This document shows positions 51,541 to 62,492 of a DNA stretch of 64,000 nucleotides, piece after piece. Made by a program: the position numbers and the translations under genes. The notes beneath the pieces are model-generated. The model searched no databases, was not told where the DNA came from, and was given only the letters and a program-made list of their open reading frames with translations. Origin of the DNA: Ovis canadensis (lineage: Eukaryota > Chordata > Mammalia > Artiodactyla > Bovidae); contig NC_091255.1 of NCBI RefSeq assembly GCF_042477335.2, forward strand, positions 21,616,501 to 21,680,500, in the 5' to 3' direction. Each line of letters begins with the position of its first letter. The stretch's first letter is position 1.

Positions 51541-52803
51541 TGCATTTGTGGTGAAGAGAGATAAAATGGCGGGTGAGGATTTAGGGTGGGGGAAGAGATA
51601 ACACTCTAAGACCTGGTCTCTGGAATGTTTCTACTCCTCCCCAGTCTGTCAGAGGCAGGCTCAAGCCCCAGCATGTGTTACAACACGGAGGCTGAAGAAA
51701 GCATCTTTATAGTCCCTCGGGTTGACTGAAAAGTTATTCATTCAGAATGAGTAAAAACAGCATTGAACTTATCAAATTGATAGTAAATCCTTCATTAAAA
51801 GATTCATAGGAATGGTTCCCTGCTTCTCTTTTTTTAAGGGGGAACTAAGTCCTCTCTTGAGCCCAAAGGAGAATGACCTTGCACTTAGTTACAGGCCTGC
51901 CAGCCCCTCTTTCAAAATGTGGGCTGGCCGTTTGCCTGAAGCATCAGCTAAATGATGAGTGGCCTGAGAGGAGAAAAACTCAGGAGCTGGGAAGATGGGA
52001 TCCAAACCACAACGTGAGCAAGAAAATGGTGGAACCACCAACGAGGGGCCTCCAAGCTGAAAATGCTCCTTGACCAGCCAGCCACTGGGCAGTGAAGAGT
52101 GGTCAAGGCTCCCCGTGGATGCACGCCCATGCATAAGACAGATGACTGACGAGAAGCTGCTGTGTAGCCCGGGGAACGTGACTCAGAGCTCTAGGGCTAC
52201 CTAAACGGGAAGGAAATGCAAAGATGGGGCTATGTGTATACATACAGCTGATTCACTCTGCTGGACAGGAGAAATTAACACAGCACTGTCAAGCAAATAA
52301 ACTCCAAGATCCCGTGTGGGGCCTCTGAGCCCTGTTCTCTGGGATCTCCTCTTACCACCTCTGGGCTTCATTTTGGCTTGACACCACCAAGACTGAGACA
52401 AGGAACTCCCTACACCTACCCGCCTGTGTTTCTGTAACTTCCCTCCAACTGAGCCTGAGGGGCCTGTGAAGTAAAGACAAGCAGCCTAATTTGAACAGCC
52501 ATCAGAGCCCCCCACCCCACCCCAACAACTCCCCAACTTCTCTGCCACCCACAGCAAAGCGGTCATCAGAACTATCTTTCCAGATAGTCCCCCGGCCCCT
52601 CTCCAGCAGCAGCGATACCAGCCAACCTGCTTGAACGCCAGCACCAAAAAGGACTGTATCGTCTTCACATGCTGAAGCCTCCAGAGCCTGGTGCTGTGAG
52701 CTGGCTCCTGGGTGAATATAGAAAAAAAAAAAAAAGTTTCCTAATGTTTAGATTAGAACTTAGAATGGGAAAAAGCGCCCATCAATGTGTGTGCACCTCT
52801 CCA
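51541..52803. other. Unique intergenic sequence
   Basis: No gene recognised. An A-run is at 52721-52735; 51720-51850 is AT-richer. Confidence 0.4.
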
Positions 52804-52827
52804 ACACACACACACACACACACACAC
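52804..52827 (+). repeat. (AC)n microsatellite
   Basis: An AC run of about 24 bp. Confidence 0.9.
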
Positions 52828-53280
52828 GGCCACACAGACAAATCATGAATCATCTCTGTGGCTGAGCATTTTAGCGTTCAGTAATATTCTCAGAGGCCCA
52901 GGGTTTTCAGGCAAATCCCAGATCTGTGCACAAGGACACTGCATAAATCCCTCCCCTTATGAAAGGCCAGTCTGAGCAGATGGGACCACTCCTAAGTAAA
53001 CTGTGGAGCCCTCCCCATCTCTGGAGCAGCGGCAGGGGGCCGGCCCTACCAGCCCAGAGATCAACAGAAGCTAACGTTCTCATCCCCAACTTACCTCTCC
53101 ACACAGTCCTCCCTCTGCTCCCCCAAGGGGAAGGCAGATCCCGAAGGGGACTGGCGGAAACCCCTGCAAAGCAAGTGGTGGCCAGAGTTGGGTAGGCGAA
53201 GATGAGCATCGGAGAGCAGGCCAGGGCTGGAGGAGGTAAGAGGCCAAAGGGCCCCCTCCAGGCCAGGTTCTTCCCGTGTT
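52828..53280. other. Unique intergenic sequence
   Basis: Nothing recognised. Confidence 0.4.
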
Positions 53281-53284
53281 AAGT

Positions 53285-53395
53285 CTGGGGAAATAGCCTC
53301 AAAGCAACTCCACTTCTTGATAATCTGCCTCATTAATATTTATTCAACAAAAGAGTGTTTTTAAGAAGAAGGAAGGGCCAGATAATTAAACAGTC
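53285..53395. promoter_or_regulatory. Small AT-rich candidate element
   Basis: CTTGATAATCTGCCTC, ATTAATATTTATTC and CCAGATAATTAAACAG within ~110 bp; repeat-free. Confidence 0.3.
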
Positions 53396-54050
53396 AGCAG
53401 AGGTCGAGGCTTCCTCCCCCTCGTTCTCTCTGGCTCCCTACCTGCAGCCTAGGCCAAAGATACACGCCACACCGATTACCACCCCAACCCCTCTTCAGCT
53501 CCCCAGGTGTGTCAGAAAGACATAAGGCAGGTGGATGGAGACAGAAAGACAGACCTGGGCACCCCCAGGTGCTCCCCAGGAAACACACGGACTGTGAAAT
53601 TACACCAGGCCTGGACAACTTACCACCACGCTGGAACCCTTGGGGTACTGAAATAATTAACTTGCTAATCAGCTACACCTTGCTCTTTCCTTTCTTCCTG
53701 GAAAAATAACAATTGCAAATCGCCTTCACATCAGGTTCCTATGTCAGTCACTTGGAGACAAATGATGCTCTGGAAGAAATACTCTCTTGCCTGCGTGTAA
53801 ACTGAACCGGGTCCTACCAAGTGAGGCCTCTTCCCCCTTCTCCTCCACCCCCCAACCCTTCCCACCAGGCGTGAAGGGGGCCTGGGGGAGGGGGACACAG
53901 AGACAGAATGTTTCTGGAGGGGCAGAGCTTTTTTTCCTGTCCACGGCACAGAGCTTTTCCATCTCCGCTAAGCTTTCTTGGTTTCGGCCCTCTTTAGCCC
54001 GCTCACCGGCGCTAAACAGCCAAGATCCATGTGGAGGAAAGAGGATTGAT
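53396..54050. other. Unique intergenic sequence
   Basis: An AT-rich stretch at 53645-53720 (GAAATAATTAACTTGC, GCTAATCAGC) may belong with the preceding candidate element. No gene. Confidence 0.35.
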
Positions 54051-54054
54051 TAGA

Positions 54055-54265
54055 ATCGTAATAATAATCCCTGGCATTCGTCCGGCTTTAGCGTTTACAA
54101 AGTGTTTCCACACATTATCTCATTCGGTCAGAGGAGGCCGGAGCTGCAGGGAATCTGAGCAATCACGTAGCCCAATTCCTGCGGGTTACCGATGGGGAAA
54201 CTGAGGCCCCAAGAGGTTGAACGTCTTCCCCAAAGGCCACAGCTAAGGACAGCGTGGCCGGGTCC
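54055..54265 (-). mobile_element. MIR SINE remnant
   Basis: 'agcgtttacaaagtgtttcc', 'cacattatctcattcg', 'ggggaaactgaggccccaag' and 'cccaaaggccacagctaagg' follow MIRb-type sequence. Confidence 0.65.
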
Positions 54266-54649
54266 TCGTGTTCACTGCCTAGAGACCCTGGGCCATCTCC
54301 CATCCTCTGAAAAGAGGGAAAGGACGTGATCACCTTTTGGGTCCACTGTAGATGTAAAACAGAAAAGCAAAAAATTACGAGAGTAGGGCATGGGCACCAG
54401 TAAAAGCTGATCTCACAAGAAATGGTTTGGGGGGACTGGGAGCGGAGGAGACTAGTGAACATACTTCCCCACTGTCTCTGTCCCCTTGCCTCCCCCTTCT
54501 GTCTAGGCTTCAAAATATGAACATTATGCAGTTTGGGATCTAAGGCTTAATTCGGCCACAGGTCCCCGGGGAGGGTGTGGGAGCAGGGGGTGCTTTTCTC
54601 GGATTTAAATCTGGCACCTCCGCTCCCAGGATTCGTGGCACGAGGGGCT
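54266..54649. other. Unique intergenic sequence
   Basis: Nothing recognised. Confidence 0.4.
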
Positions 54650-54665
54650 CACGTGTGCACACGTG
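54650..54665. promoter_or_regulatory. Perfect 16-bp palindrome with two E-boxes
   Basis: CACGTGTGCACACGTG is its own reverse complement and contains CACGTG at 54650-54655 and 54660-54665. CACGTG is the core site of MYC/MAX/USF-class bHLH factors (known). Occupancy is not shown. Confidence 0.4.
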
Positions 54666-54768
54666 TGTCCACTCAAGACACTGGATTTACTGGTGAAAAA
54701 CAGGCATCTTGATCCTGTCACAGATCAGATGATTTGCAAATTAATAGCTCTCCACCCCCTTCCCAGGC

Positions 54769-54774
<6 letters not shown>

Positions 54775-54827
<53 letters not shown>
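54775..54827 (+). repeat. (CA)n microsatellite
   Basis: A pure CA run of about 53 bp, the longest dinucleotide run in the window. Frames with polyThr-His or polyVal-Cys come from it. Confidence 0.97.
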
Positions 54828-54829
<2 letters not shown>

Positions 54830-55230
54830 ACCACTCCTGGCTCTGAGGAGGTGAAGAAAAGATTTCTGGTGAAGAGAGACACAAGAGTAGGAAAATATCA
54901 GGTGGGACAAGGAAGCAAACTGACGCTGGATTCTGGAGGAAAACACTTCTCCACGAGAGGCAGGAGTGTATTTCCACGGGGGGCTTGGCGTTTCCTTGCC
55001 CCGGTGGCCCGAGCCCCCTCGGAAGGTAAGTGGTTCCTTTGTGTGTTCGTTTATTACTAAGCCCAACTCTTTTCCTTCTGAAACTCCTTCTTCTCCCTGT
55101 TGAGCTGACCATGCTTCTGGATTTATGAAGAGAGATGTTTTAGCAGAAATCCCCCAGAGTGGCCCATCAGCCCTAAATCCCAGGCCCGCTCACCCCCCCA
55201 AGACCCCATGACACACAGCATGCCAACACG
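54828..55230. other. Unique intergenic sequence
   Basis: No repeat recognised. Within the repeat-poor zone near LHX1. Confidence 0.4.
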
Positions 55231-55234
55231 GCTC

Positions 55235-55425
55235 CCTCTTGCCTATGCATTAGCCATCCATTGTGGCAACCTGACATCTCTCACACATAAAACCGTAAGA
55301 GAGAAATAAAATATCTGTCTCTTGGCGAAAATAAAGCTTTGCCTCCCTCCTGATGTATAGGATATAAAATAAAGCCGCGGCTCCAATAGTGGCTTTTCCT
55401 TATGCCGGAGTTGCCTTTGCACACA
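55235..55425. promoter_or_regulatory. Candidate conserved non-coding element
   Basis: Repeat-free, with GCATTAGCCATCCATTG, ACATAAAACCGTAAG, GAAAATAAAGCTTTGCC, ATAAAATAAAGCCGCGG and CTCCAATAGTGG. Balanced composition between GC-rich flanks. Confidence 0.4.
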
Positions 55426-55479
55426 CGGAGACAATGAAGACGGATGGTTTGGGACGAGGCCCAGCCTCCTGGGGCCGCC

Positions 55480-55740
55480 TTCACCCTGTTTTATGGTCGT
55501 CTCTCCCCCTCCTCCCCGTCCGTCTTTTTCTTTCTTCCTCACTTTCTTTCCTTTCTGCTGCGGCTTTGCCTTTCATTTGCCCTTCTCTTTCTTCCCTCTG
55601 GAACTTTATTCCTCTTGTTCGCTTTCTTTCTAAAGCAGGGAGACAAGAACCGAGTTGCTCATCTTCCCCACGCTCCGGCCATCTCTTCCCACCTCCCCCT
55701 TCTCCAGACCCCCAGCTCTCTCCGAACTGCCAGCCCCTGT
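55480..55740 (+). repeat. Pyrimidine-rich tract
   Basis: C/T-dominated sequence with TTTCTTTC and CCTCC words. Long frames in this part are compositional. Confidence 0.6.
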
Positions 55741-55774
55741 AACGGATCTTGCTGGGACTGCTTGGGGATCTGCT

Positions 55775-55965
55775 TTGGTCAAATGTACAAACGCTCCCCA
55801 GGGACAATTAAAAATGCATTTAGTGGGGGGGCGGATTTTTTTCCCCCCATGAGGAACTGCCCTCCTCCCTTTCCTCTCCCTCGACTCTGGTGGTTCGTGG
55901 ATCTCAGCAGTTATTTATTTAGCCTCAGAGGAGCCAACAGAGCAAAGCTCCCACCTCGAAAGGGC
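55775..55965. promoter_or_regulatory. Candidate conserved non-coding element
   Basis: GGACAATTAAAAATGCATTTAG (55803-55824, split by no repeat) lies next to a G-run and a TTATTTATTTAGCC block. Repeat-free. Confidence 0.35.
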
Positions 55966-56594
55966 GAGAGTTGACATCTACCTCTCAAGCCCCAGCCTCA
56001 AAGCTGCCTCATCAGACAGACCTTGTGGGCCTTGGGCCCCTTCTGGCCAACTCAGTTGCCTGAGGTTTGATTCCAGTGCCTCCCGCTCTGCCCCGCCTCG
56101 TTTCCCAGTCCTGAGAACTAGTGTGCAGTGTGAGGGCAAGAAGAGGGGTCCCTCCCTGGGCTCAACAGAGAGACAGAACAGTCACCCTCACAATCACAAA
56201 TGTGGTCACCCCCCCACACACACACTTGACACTCCCATGGTGCACAGTGGCCACCTTTTGTCTCCTCCGTCCCCAGAGGCCTGGCTCCCACCAGGTGTGC
56301 CTTGCCCCCCTCTGTGTCCTTCCTCTGTGTCTCCAGAAGCTTCTTCCCATCCCTGCCCTGACCCCATCTCTCAGGCTGCTTCCTGACCCACGCAGAACCT
56401 CACCTGCTCCGACAAGGAATGCAGGATACATCCCAAGTGAGGGAAGAGTAAGCAGTGACTGGAAGAAAATGGGGTGCAAGGTCTGGATTCCTGGGTGAGC
56501 AACACGGAGGGAGGGGGGAGCTTAGGTGTTGCCTGGACGCAGGCAGAGTCCAGCAGAGGGGCTGTGGGTGGCTTTCAGCCTCTGAAATTGATGA

Positions 56595-56596
<2 letters not shown>
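55966..56596. other. Unique intergenic sequence
   Basis: Nothing recognised. Confidence 0.4.

Positions 56597-56625
<29 letters not shown>
56597..56625 (+). repeat. (GT)n microsatellite
   Basis: A pure GT run of about 29 bp. Confidence 0.95.
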
Positions 56626-56960
56626 GAGGGCCCCTGGTCGCCCCTAATTTGAGAAGAGCTTTATTAATGCAAACACGGAAGGAGCTGGTGAGGCAGCAAC
56701 ATCTATTGACCTCTGCCTCCACGGGAGGCAGGTCCAGAAAGAACTCAATCCCAGTCGCAAAGCTTTGGGGTCTCTCTCTCCACCTGGTATCTCTCCAGAT
56801 ATCAGCAGCGACCACCGCCATTAGGTAAGGGGAGAGAGTCAATTAGTGAGAGGATTAATTACTCGGGGGCACGAGCCCCGTTTGTCTTCCTTACCGGGTG
56901 TGTTCAGACGGAGGAACATGGGCACGCACCCAAATACACATTGTTGTCACGCCGTCTTAG
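56626..56960. promoter_or_regulatory. Candidate element with paired homeodomain words
   Basis: GTCAATTAGTGAG (about 56838) and GGATTAATTACTCG (about 56853) lie ~15 bp apart, followed by CGGGGGCACGAGCCCCG, which can form a short GC stem. The 9-mer CAATTAGTG also occurs in the 38.18-kb cluster. Rest unremarkable. Confidence 0.35.
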
Positions 56961-57500
56961 ACGTTTTATTTATTTGTTGGATTCCTGCCCAGAGCCGCTC
57001 ACACGCTCTTCCACGGGCTCTGAGTCTCCCACCCAGCAGGCCGCCTCCTTTTCTCCTGCCTGTGATCGGCTGTCACACCTGGGACACCCTTCATTCCCCG
57101 CTAGGCTCCTGCAGGCTCCTGGGCTCTGAGCCTCACTCACCCTGCCACCTTTTTTGGTCACAGGGTGTCTTTCCGCTTCTTTTCCTCCACGCATTTCCCC
57201 CAGTGTCTTTCCTCCTTTCATCCCCGCTTACTTTCCCACCATCCTTCTCTTTTCCCCTCTGGGGCTCTACTCCCCTATTCACTGTTCCCCTGCCCTCACC
57301 TCTGTCTTTCTCTCTCTCCCTGTCCTGCCTCCCCCAGCTCACCCGGTTCGTCCCAGGCTGTCCACGTCCTGTCTTTGCTCAGCAGGGCGGTCCTGAGATC
57401 ACCACGCTCGACCTGGCTCCCCGCTTGCGTGCCCAGGGTGCCTCCAGCCCTCGTGGGAAGCCCGGTGTTGCTTACTCAGCCTGAGCACACATCGTGAAGG
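56961..57500 (+). repeat. Pyrimidine-rich low-complexity sequence
   Basis: C/T-rich from about 57130 to 57345. The 212-aa plus frame (56846-57484) and minus frames over it are compositional and lack domains. Confidence 0.5.
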
Positions 57501-58730
57501 CCCGGTCGGATGCTGCTGCCCTTTCCCTGCCTTGAGGTCCCCGCCTCCCCTCACCTGGGTCTTAGAAACACGGCTGGGAGGAAGGAAGTACTCAAAGGCG
57601 CAGCAGGGTGACAAAACCCCCAAACTTCTCGTCTTCAGTAGTGCACTGACCCTGGAATCTCAGGGTTTCTTTCCTGGGAAAAAAGGAGGTAATACCGATC
57701 CCCTCAACCCCACCCCACCCCCATGCACACACACACTGCGCAGACTGGGTTCTGGGCAGATTGTGGGGGGGTGGGGGGGAAACTAAAGTGCTGCGTGCAA
57801 GTAGGTCATTTCCAGGAGAGAGTGTTGGAGTGAGACTAAGGCAACCCAAAGCAGGAGCAAAGAAAGGCAACAGCAGGAGAGGCTGGATCAGATCCCTGGA
57901 CTAAGGGCGGCTTCCAGGACTGCACCAGTGGTGTCCTCTAGAGTCAGTGCGGAGTTTGCTTGGCCTCCAGGACTATGAGGGTCTCGGCCACGCCGGGCTC
58001 ACTCCCTCCTCCCTCTCCTTGGAAGGTGGTGGCTGGCTGCGCCCTATTACAGCAGACCAGCACAGGGACCCAGCCTGCTCCGCTGCAGGCGCCCCCTTTC
58101 TTGGCCTCACTGCTGGTTTCTGGGGGCTGGACAGGAGCATGCTGGGTGAGGAGGAAAGCGGCCAGGACGGTGGCCCGTGATTAGAACCAAAAGCAACCAA
58201 ACAAGCTGGCAGACTTGGATCCTTGGGCCTCCCAAGCCCTGCACTGGGAAGGAGGCAACGTGGGGCTTGGAATCAAGGAAGAAAGGGGGTACAAGAGAGG
58301 GCACCTTCAGCCCCCCAGCTGCAGGGTGGCTGGGAAGAACTGGCAGGACTTTCCCATCCCGTGTTCCTAGGGCCAGGTCCCTCCTCTGGGGCTGGTCTTG
58401 AAGGTGATTCTCACAGGAGAAACCTGTGCTGTGAATGCCGCTTCCTGGGCCCTGCGGGGCCTTTTCCAAGAGCACCTGGGCCGTGGAGCGATGACTGGGC
58501 AGCAAACTGCCCCCCGCAGCACCTGGGCAGAATTTGCACCCCTGGCAGCCCAGCAAGCGGTGTGCGTGGTGGTGGGTTCGGGAGGCGTGGAGAGCTTTGG
58601 GTGGAAAGCGCTTGCGGGACTTGGGGATGCAGGCAGTAGGGGCGGCGGGTGTGGGTGAGGAGGTGAGGTTGGGGCTCTTTGCTGAGCAGACAGGGGTTTA
58701 AAAGCAGAGCTGAGCTGACAGGCTTCGGAG
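57501..58730. other. Unique GC-rich intergenic sequence
   Basis: No gene recognised. Overlapping frames on both strands are compositional; a G-run sits at 57762-57779. Confidence 0.4.
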
Positions 58731-58734
58731 GCTG

Positions 58735-58880
58735 CCAGTTTGGAAAGCTGGGTCAGTTTTCTCGCCGTGTCTCTGGGATCAATTACATTTTAAAATAAAA
58801 GCTCAATGGAAATGGAGGGAAAACACATTAATCTACTGTGCTGTCGCCTTGGAAGCTTTAAAACTGGACTTAAATTTCTA
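58735..58880. promoter_or_regulatory. Small AT-rich candidate element
   Basis: GGGATCAATTACATTTTAAAAT and GAAAACACATTAATCTAC lie in an otherwise GC-rich stretch ~2.7 kb upstream of the predicted promoter. Inference from motifs. Confidence 0.35.
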
Positions 58881-59219
58881 GAATCAGGAGTCAGCAGGCC
58901 CACTCTGAGTTGCTCTCACCAAACCCCTGCTAGACTCGCGGGTTGGTTCCCCAGGACCTGTTTACTGAGTCATCTGGACACTGGGGCCAGAGACCCTGTC
59001 CCAGTCAGAGTCCTGTCCTCACACCCTCAGCTCCCCTAACCCACTATCCGAGCACAGGGAGGGACCCTCTGTCCCCCCACTAGAGGTCCCTGCACCCCCA
59101 AACGGGCGCAGCAACGTCTTCCAGCCCATTCTAAAGGCAGCCAGGGAGGACCTTGGGCTCAGGAAGGGCCGGCAGCCGGGTCCAGCTGTCGCCCTGGAGG
59201 TCCCCACCGACCGCCCCCC
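58881..59219. other. Unique sequence
   Basis: Nothing recognised. Transition into the CpG-rich domain. Confidence 0.4.
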
Positions 59220-61478
59220 ACTCACCCCTGCGGCCCCTCTACTTTGCATGAGAAGGAGCCCAGCTGGGGCGGGGGCGGGGGCGAGCCACTCGGGACAGGG
59301 TCCGCTATAGATTCCAGAAAGGGGCGGTTGACTTGAGCGCGCTGGTGGCAAGAACCAAGACAGCTGGGGGTATAGGGGAGGTGGGGAGAGCTGGGAGACG
59401 GCTCAGAGGACATCCCCCACCCCCACCGCGGGCCTAACCCAGCGCAGCAGGCTGGAAAGGCGCCTCTGGGTCCGGGCGGAGGCGGCGAGGAGCCCAGCCA
59501 CGCAGATCTTCGCGTCTCCCGGGGTCCCTGAGTACCGGGTACCACTCGGCTGGTTCTTGGAAAAGCACGGTCCGCGGCAGGAGCACAAAGCCAAGTTGCA
59601 ACCCGCACAACTAGCCTGCTGGGTTGGGGAACAGCGCGGCCCCTCCCCAGCTCCGCCCTTAGCCCCGGCCTGGGAGAGATCCGAGGAGGGGGCAGTTGAG
59701 AGAGACCGAGAGAGAGAGAGAACCAGCCCCCCAACGCCGCCCTCCCCGCAGTGGGGAGCCAGAGTCCAGGTGTGTGTGGAGGGGGTGCGGAGACGGCGAA
59801 AGGGGCCTCGGATCCAGAGGTCCAGATGGGCGGAGAGCCAGAGAGGCGCACAGCCGGCCTTGGCTCGGTTTCCAACCGAAAGGTGTGGCGGGCCGCAAGG
59901 CGAGGGGGCTGCCAGCGGGCTTCGGGGGTGCAGGGTCGTGCGGGCGGAGCTTTAAGGATGGAAAGCAGTGTTGGCAGAGTCCTAAAACCCCAACGTACCG
60001 AGCGCAAACCAAATTCGCTGTACGGGCTTCCCGGTTCGTTCGAAGAGGGTATTGCATTTGCAAAGAACTGAGTTCCTTGCCTGCCCAGGTTCATAACAGT
60101 TGCGTTTCGGGGAGCATTTCCTCCAACTTAGCTGGGAGAGAGATGTCTGAACCTAGCCCCGCGTGTGGGGTCAAAAAGCCATTCCCCAAATACCGGCCAG
60201 ACCGGGCTGGCTGGCCGCCCATCTTTATTGCCTTCTACATTTGAGCCGAATGCGCCGTCCTAACGCGCCTTCCGCAAAAAAAAAAAAAAAAAAGAGGAGC
60301 AAAAGCAGGGCTTGCCTAGCCCTGCCACCTTCAGATTTCACTTCGGAAGAGTCCGGGTTAAGTCTAGGAATGGTGCTGTCGAAACGAATTTGGCATTTGG
60401 TGTGGGCCGCGGAGCTAGAGTGATTCTTCGAGGCGAAGACTCTCAGGACCCAGACTCGACCCGCACTTCTGGGAGAACCTGCCCCCCGCGCGCAGTGGTC
60501 CGAGGAAAATGAGGAAGGCATGGGCTCCGTAAGACGCGAGCTACCAGGGGCTCTGCTCTGCGCTTTTCTGGGGAAGCTGGTGCCAAGCTTGTCTGGGAAG
60601 CTGGAGCCTGGAAAGGGGGAGGCGGGGCGGCCTCCAGGGCCGGTTCTCCGCACACCCCCATCCTTCTCAGTCTCCCGGTGGAGTCCCCAGGACGTCGCCG
60701 TTCCCTCCGTCACTACTACCCCACACTCGGCCGCCGCTATTGCCCCCACCGTTTCCCGCCTAGTCGTTTGTTTTCGTCTGTAAAAGGTGTCTCCGGATCG
60801 CAGTTTTCTCTCAACTTCTCGCCGGGGAAGCAACTCCTCACCCGAGGCGCTTCCCCACCCACTCCTCTCCTCCCCCCTCCCGGGCGCTGTGCCTCCGGTC
60901 TCCCCCGCCCCCACCAGGAAACCGCCGGAATCAACTTTCCAAGACGGCACTGCGGGAAACGGACACCCAGATCTCCCAGAGCCCCGGAACCTGTGGACTT
61001 TGGATGGATTGGGGGAGGGGGCACAGAAGGAGAGACGGGAGGAGAGAGATTCTGCTGCCAAACTCCCTCCCCTCTACGCCCCCAAAGACGCGCGGTGCTC
61101 GGGGCAAACTTCTAGGCCGAGAAAGCAAGGGTGGCGGTGGGGAGGGACCCAGCACCCGCTGAATTGCAAAGCCAAACAGTGCGCCTGGGCCGCCGAGGCA
61201 GCTGCACCCCAACCTCCAACAGGGCTCGATCTTGAGTACCACCCACCCTCAGGGCAGAAGTCTGCCCTCCGCCTGCTCCCACTCACGCGCTCTCTCAGTC
61301 TCTCCTACCGCAAGGGACGCCTTACCGGAGCAGGAGGGGACCCGGGCACCTCGCTGCCCGCCGCCCGCACCGCGCAGGGCCGCGGTGGCAGCCGCCACTG
61401 ATCCTCGAAACGCGGTCTCCCGGCACTCTCCCCAGCCGGGAGATGCAGGATGGTTTACAGAGGGACCTCGAGCCGCTG

Positions 61479-61550
61479 ATTGGTCGCAGGCCGCCGTGAC
61501 GTCGGCGGGCGCTGCATTAAGGCAAGGGGGCTTCCAGAGCCCAGCCAACA
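61479..61550 (+). promoter_or_regulatory. LHX1: Predicted LHX1 core promoter
   Basis: An inverted CCAAT box (ATTGG, 61479-61483), a CRE-like TGACGTCG (61497-61504) and an AT box CATTAAGG (61515-61522) lie in order within 45 bp inside GC-rich sequence. A start about 25-30 bp after the AT box would fall near 61545-61550. The spacing is typical of a class II promoter. The start site itself is inferred; cap-site data would settle it. Confidence 0.45.
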
Positions 61551-61930
61551 GCCGGGAGCAGTGACCGAGCCGCCGGAGCCGGGGAGAGACGCGCCGGGGG
61601 GCGGACTGGGCCAGGAGACCAGGGACAGAGGGACGCCTGTCCGGGGACAGCCGGCGACAGCGGCGGCCCAGGCCGAGCTGTTCCAGCCGCCTACAACTGT
61701 AGCCGCTGCACCAGGACGGTTTTGTTTTGTTTTTGTTTTTAAAGCTCTTCAAGCTACACCCCCTCTCCCCGACTCCTCCCGCTGCAAAAGGAAAAAAAAA
61801 AAGGAAGGAAAGAGGCTAGAAAGGAAACACAGATTTGCTACCCCAACGAAAAGCAGAGGGGGGAAGGAAAAGAAAAGAAAGTCCAGAGACTGTGGGTTTG
61901 CACGGAGGCAGCCGGAGCGTGGGCCGAGCG

Positions 61931-61999
61931 ATGTGGGGCTGCGCGCCCAGGAGGCCGCGAGTTGCGACTGGAGCCACGATGCAAGGCCAGGCGCGGTGA
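61931..61999 (+). CDS. Upstream ORF 1 in the LHX1 leader (22 codons)
   Basis: ATG at 61931 with G at -3 (moderate context) reads 22 codons to TGA at 61997-61999; a second in-frame ATG is at 61979. The peptide is Arg/Ala/Gly-rich with no domain. It ends ~940 nt before the LHX1 start, so reinitiation is possible. Translation is inferred, not shown. Confidence 0.35.
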   Translation: MWGCAPRRPRVATGATMQGQAR

Positions 62000-62339
62000 G
62001 GAGCCGGACGGCACCCCATCTCCGAAGGAGACCAGGCGCGGGGAGGGCTGTCCCGCGGAGACGGAGGCCACCCGGCAGGCCACTGGCCGAGGTGACGGGG
62101 CTGGGGCGGTGGGGAGCGCGCGCGCGCACCTGGCTGCGTCCGCGCGGAGTTGTCCCTCTCCGCTCTCGGTTGACAAGAGAACTCTTCTCCAAAAGGGGAA
62201 ACCTAAGCAACGACAACAATCGACAACGAGATCTTTCTCCGGTCCTCCCCTCCTCCCTCCCTCCCCGCCTCGGCCAGCCCCTGCTCCCTCCTCCCCCAGG
62301 CCCACCGCGGGCGCCCAGCGCGTCCCGACCCGCTGAGCG

Positions 62340-62354
62340 ATGCTGGCAGTTTAG
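62340..62354 (+). CDS. Upstream ORF 2 in the LHX1 leader (4 codons)
   Basis: ATG at 62340 with G at -3, reading MLAV then TAG. Minimal ORFs of this kind can act as ribosome stalls or be passed by leaky scanning. Presence in mRNA depends on the inferred start site. Confidence 0.3.
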   Translation: MLAV

Positions 62355-62474
62355 GATCCAAAGCTTCTCTATTCGCTTGGTTCTTTTCTTTATCGAAAGA
62401 GGAGGGGAAATTCAGGTGGCGGGCAAGCCGGCACACACACACACACCCCCGCCCTCCTACCCCGACAAGAGCAG

Positions 62475-62492
62475 ATGCACTTTGCCTTCTGA
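62475..62492 (+). CDS. Upstream ORF 3 in the LHX1 leader (5 codons)
   Basis: ATG at 62475 with C at -3 (weak context), reading MHFAF then TGA. It is the last ATG before the LHX1 start, 464 nt upstream of it. Confidence 0.3.
   Translation: MHFAF

Noticed and set aside
59222..60094. 290-aa minus-strand frame in the CpG domain
   Set aside because: Pro/Arg/Ser-rich with no domain, overlapping frames on the other strand. Stop codons are rare in such GC-rich DNA.
60225..61061. 278-aa minus-strand frame in the CpG domain
   Set aside because: Same compositional cause; its C-terminal part translates a poly-A/T run as repeated Phe.
1..61400. A second protein-coding gene upstream of LHX1
   Set aside because: No frame in the flank shows a known domain, conserved-looking exon with splice sites, or codon bias. 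Small diverged exons cannot be excluded by eye.
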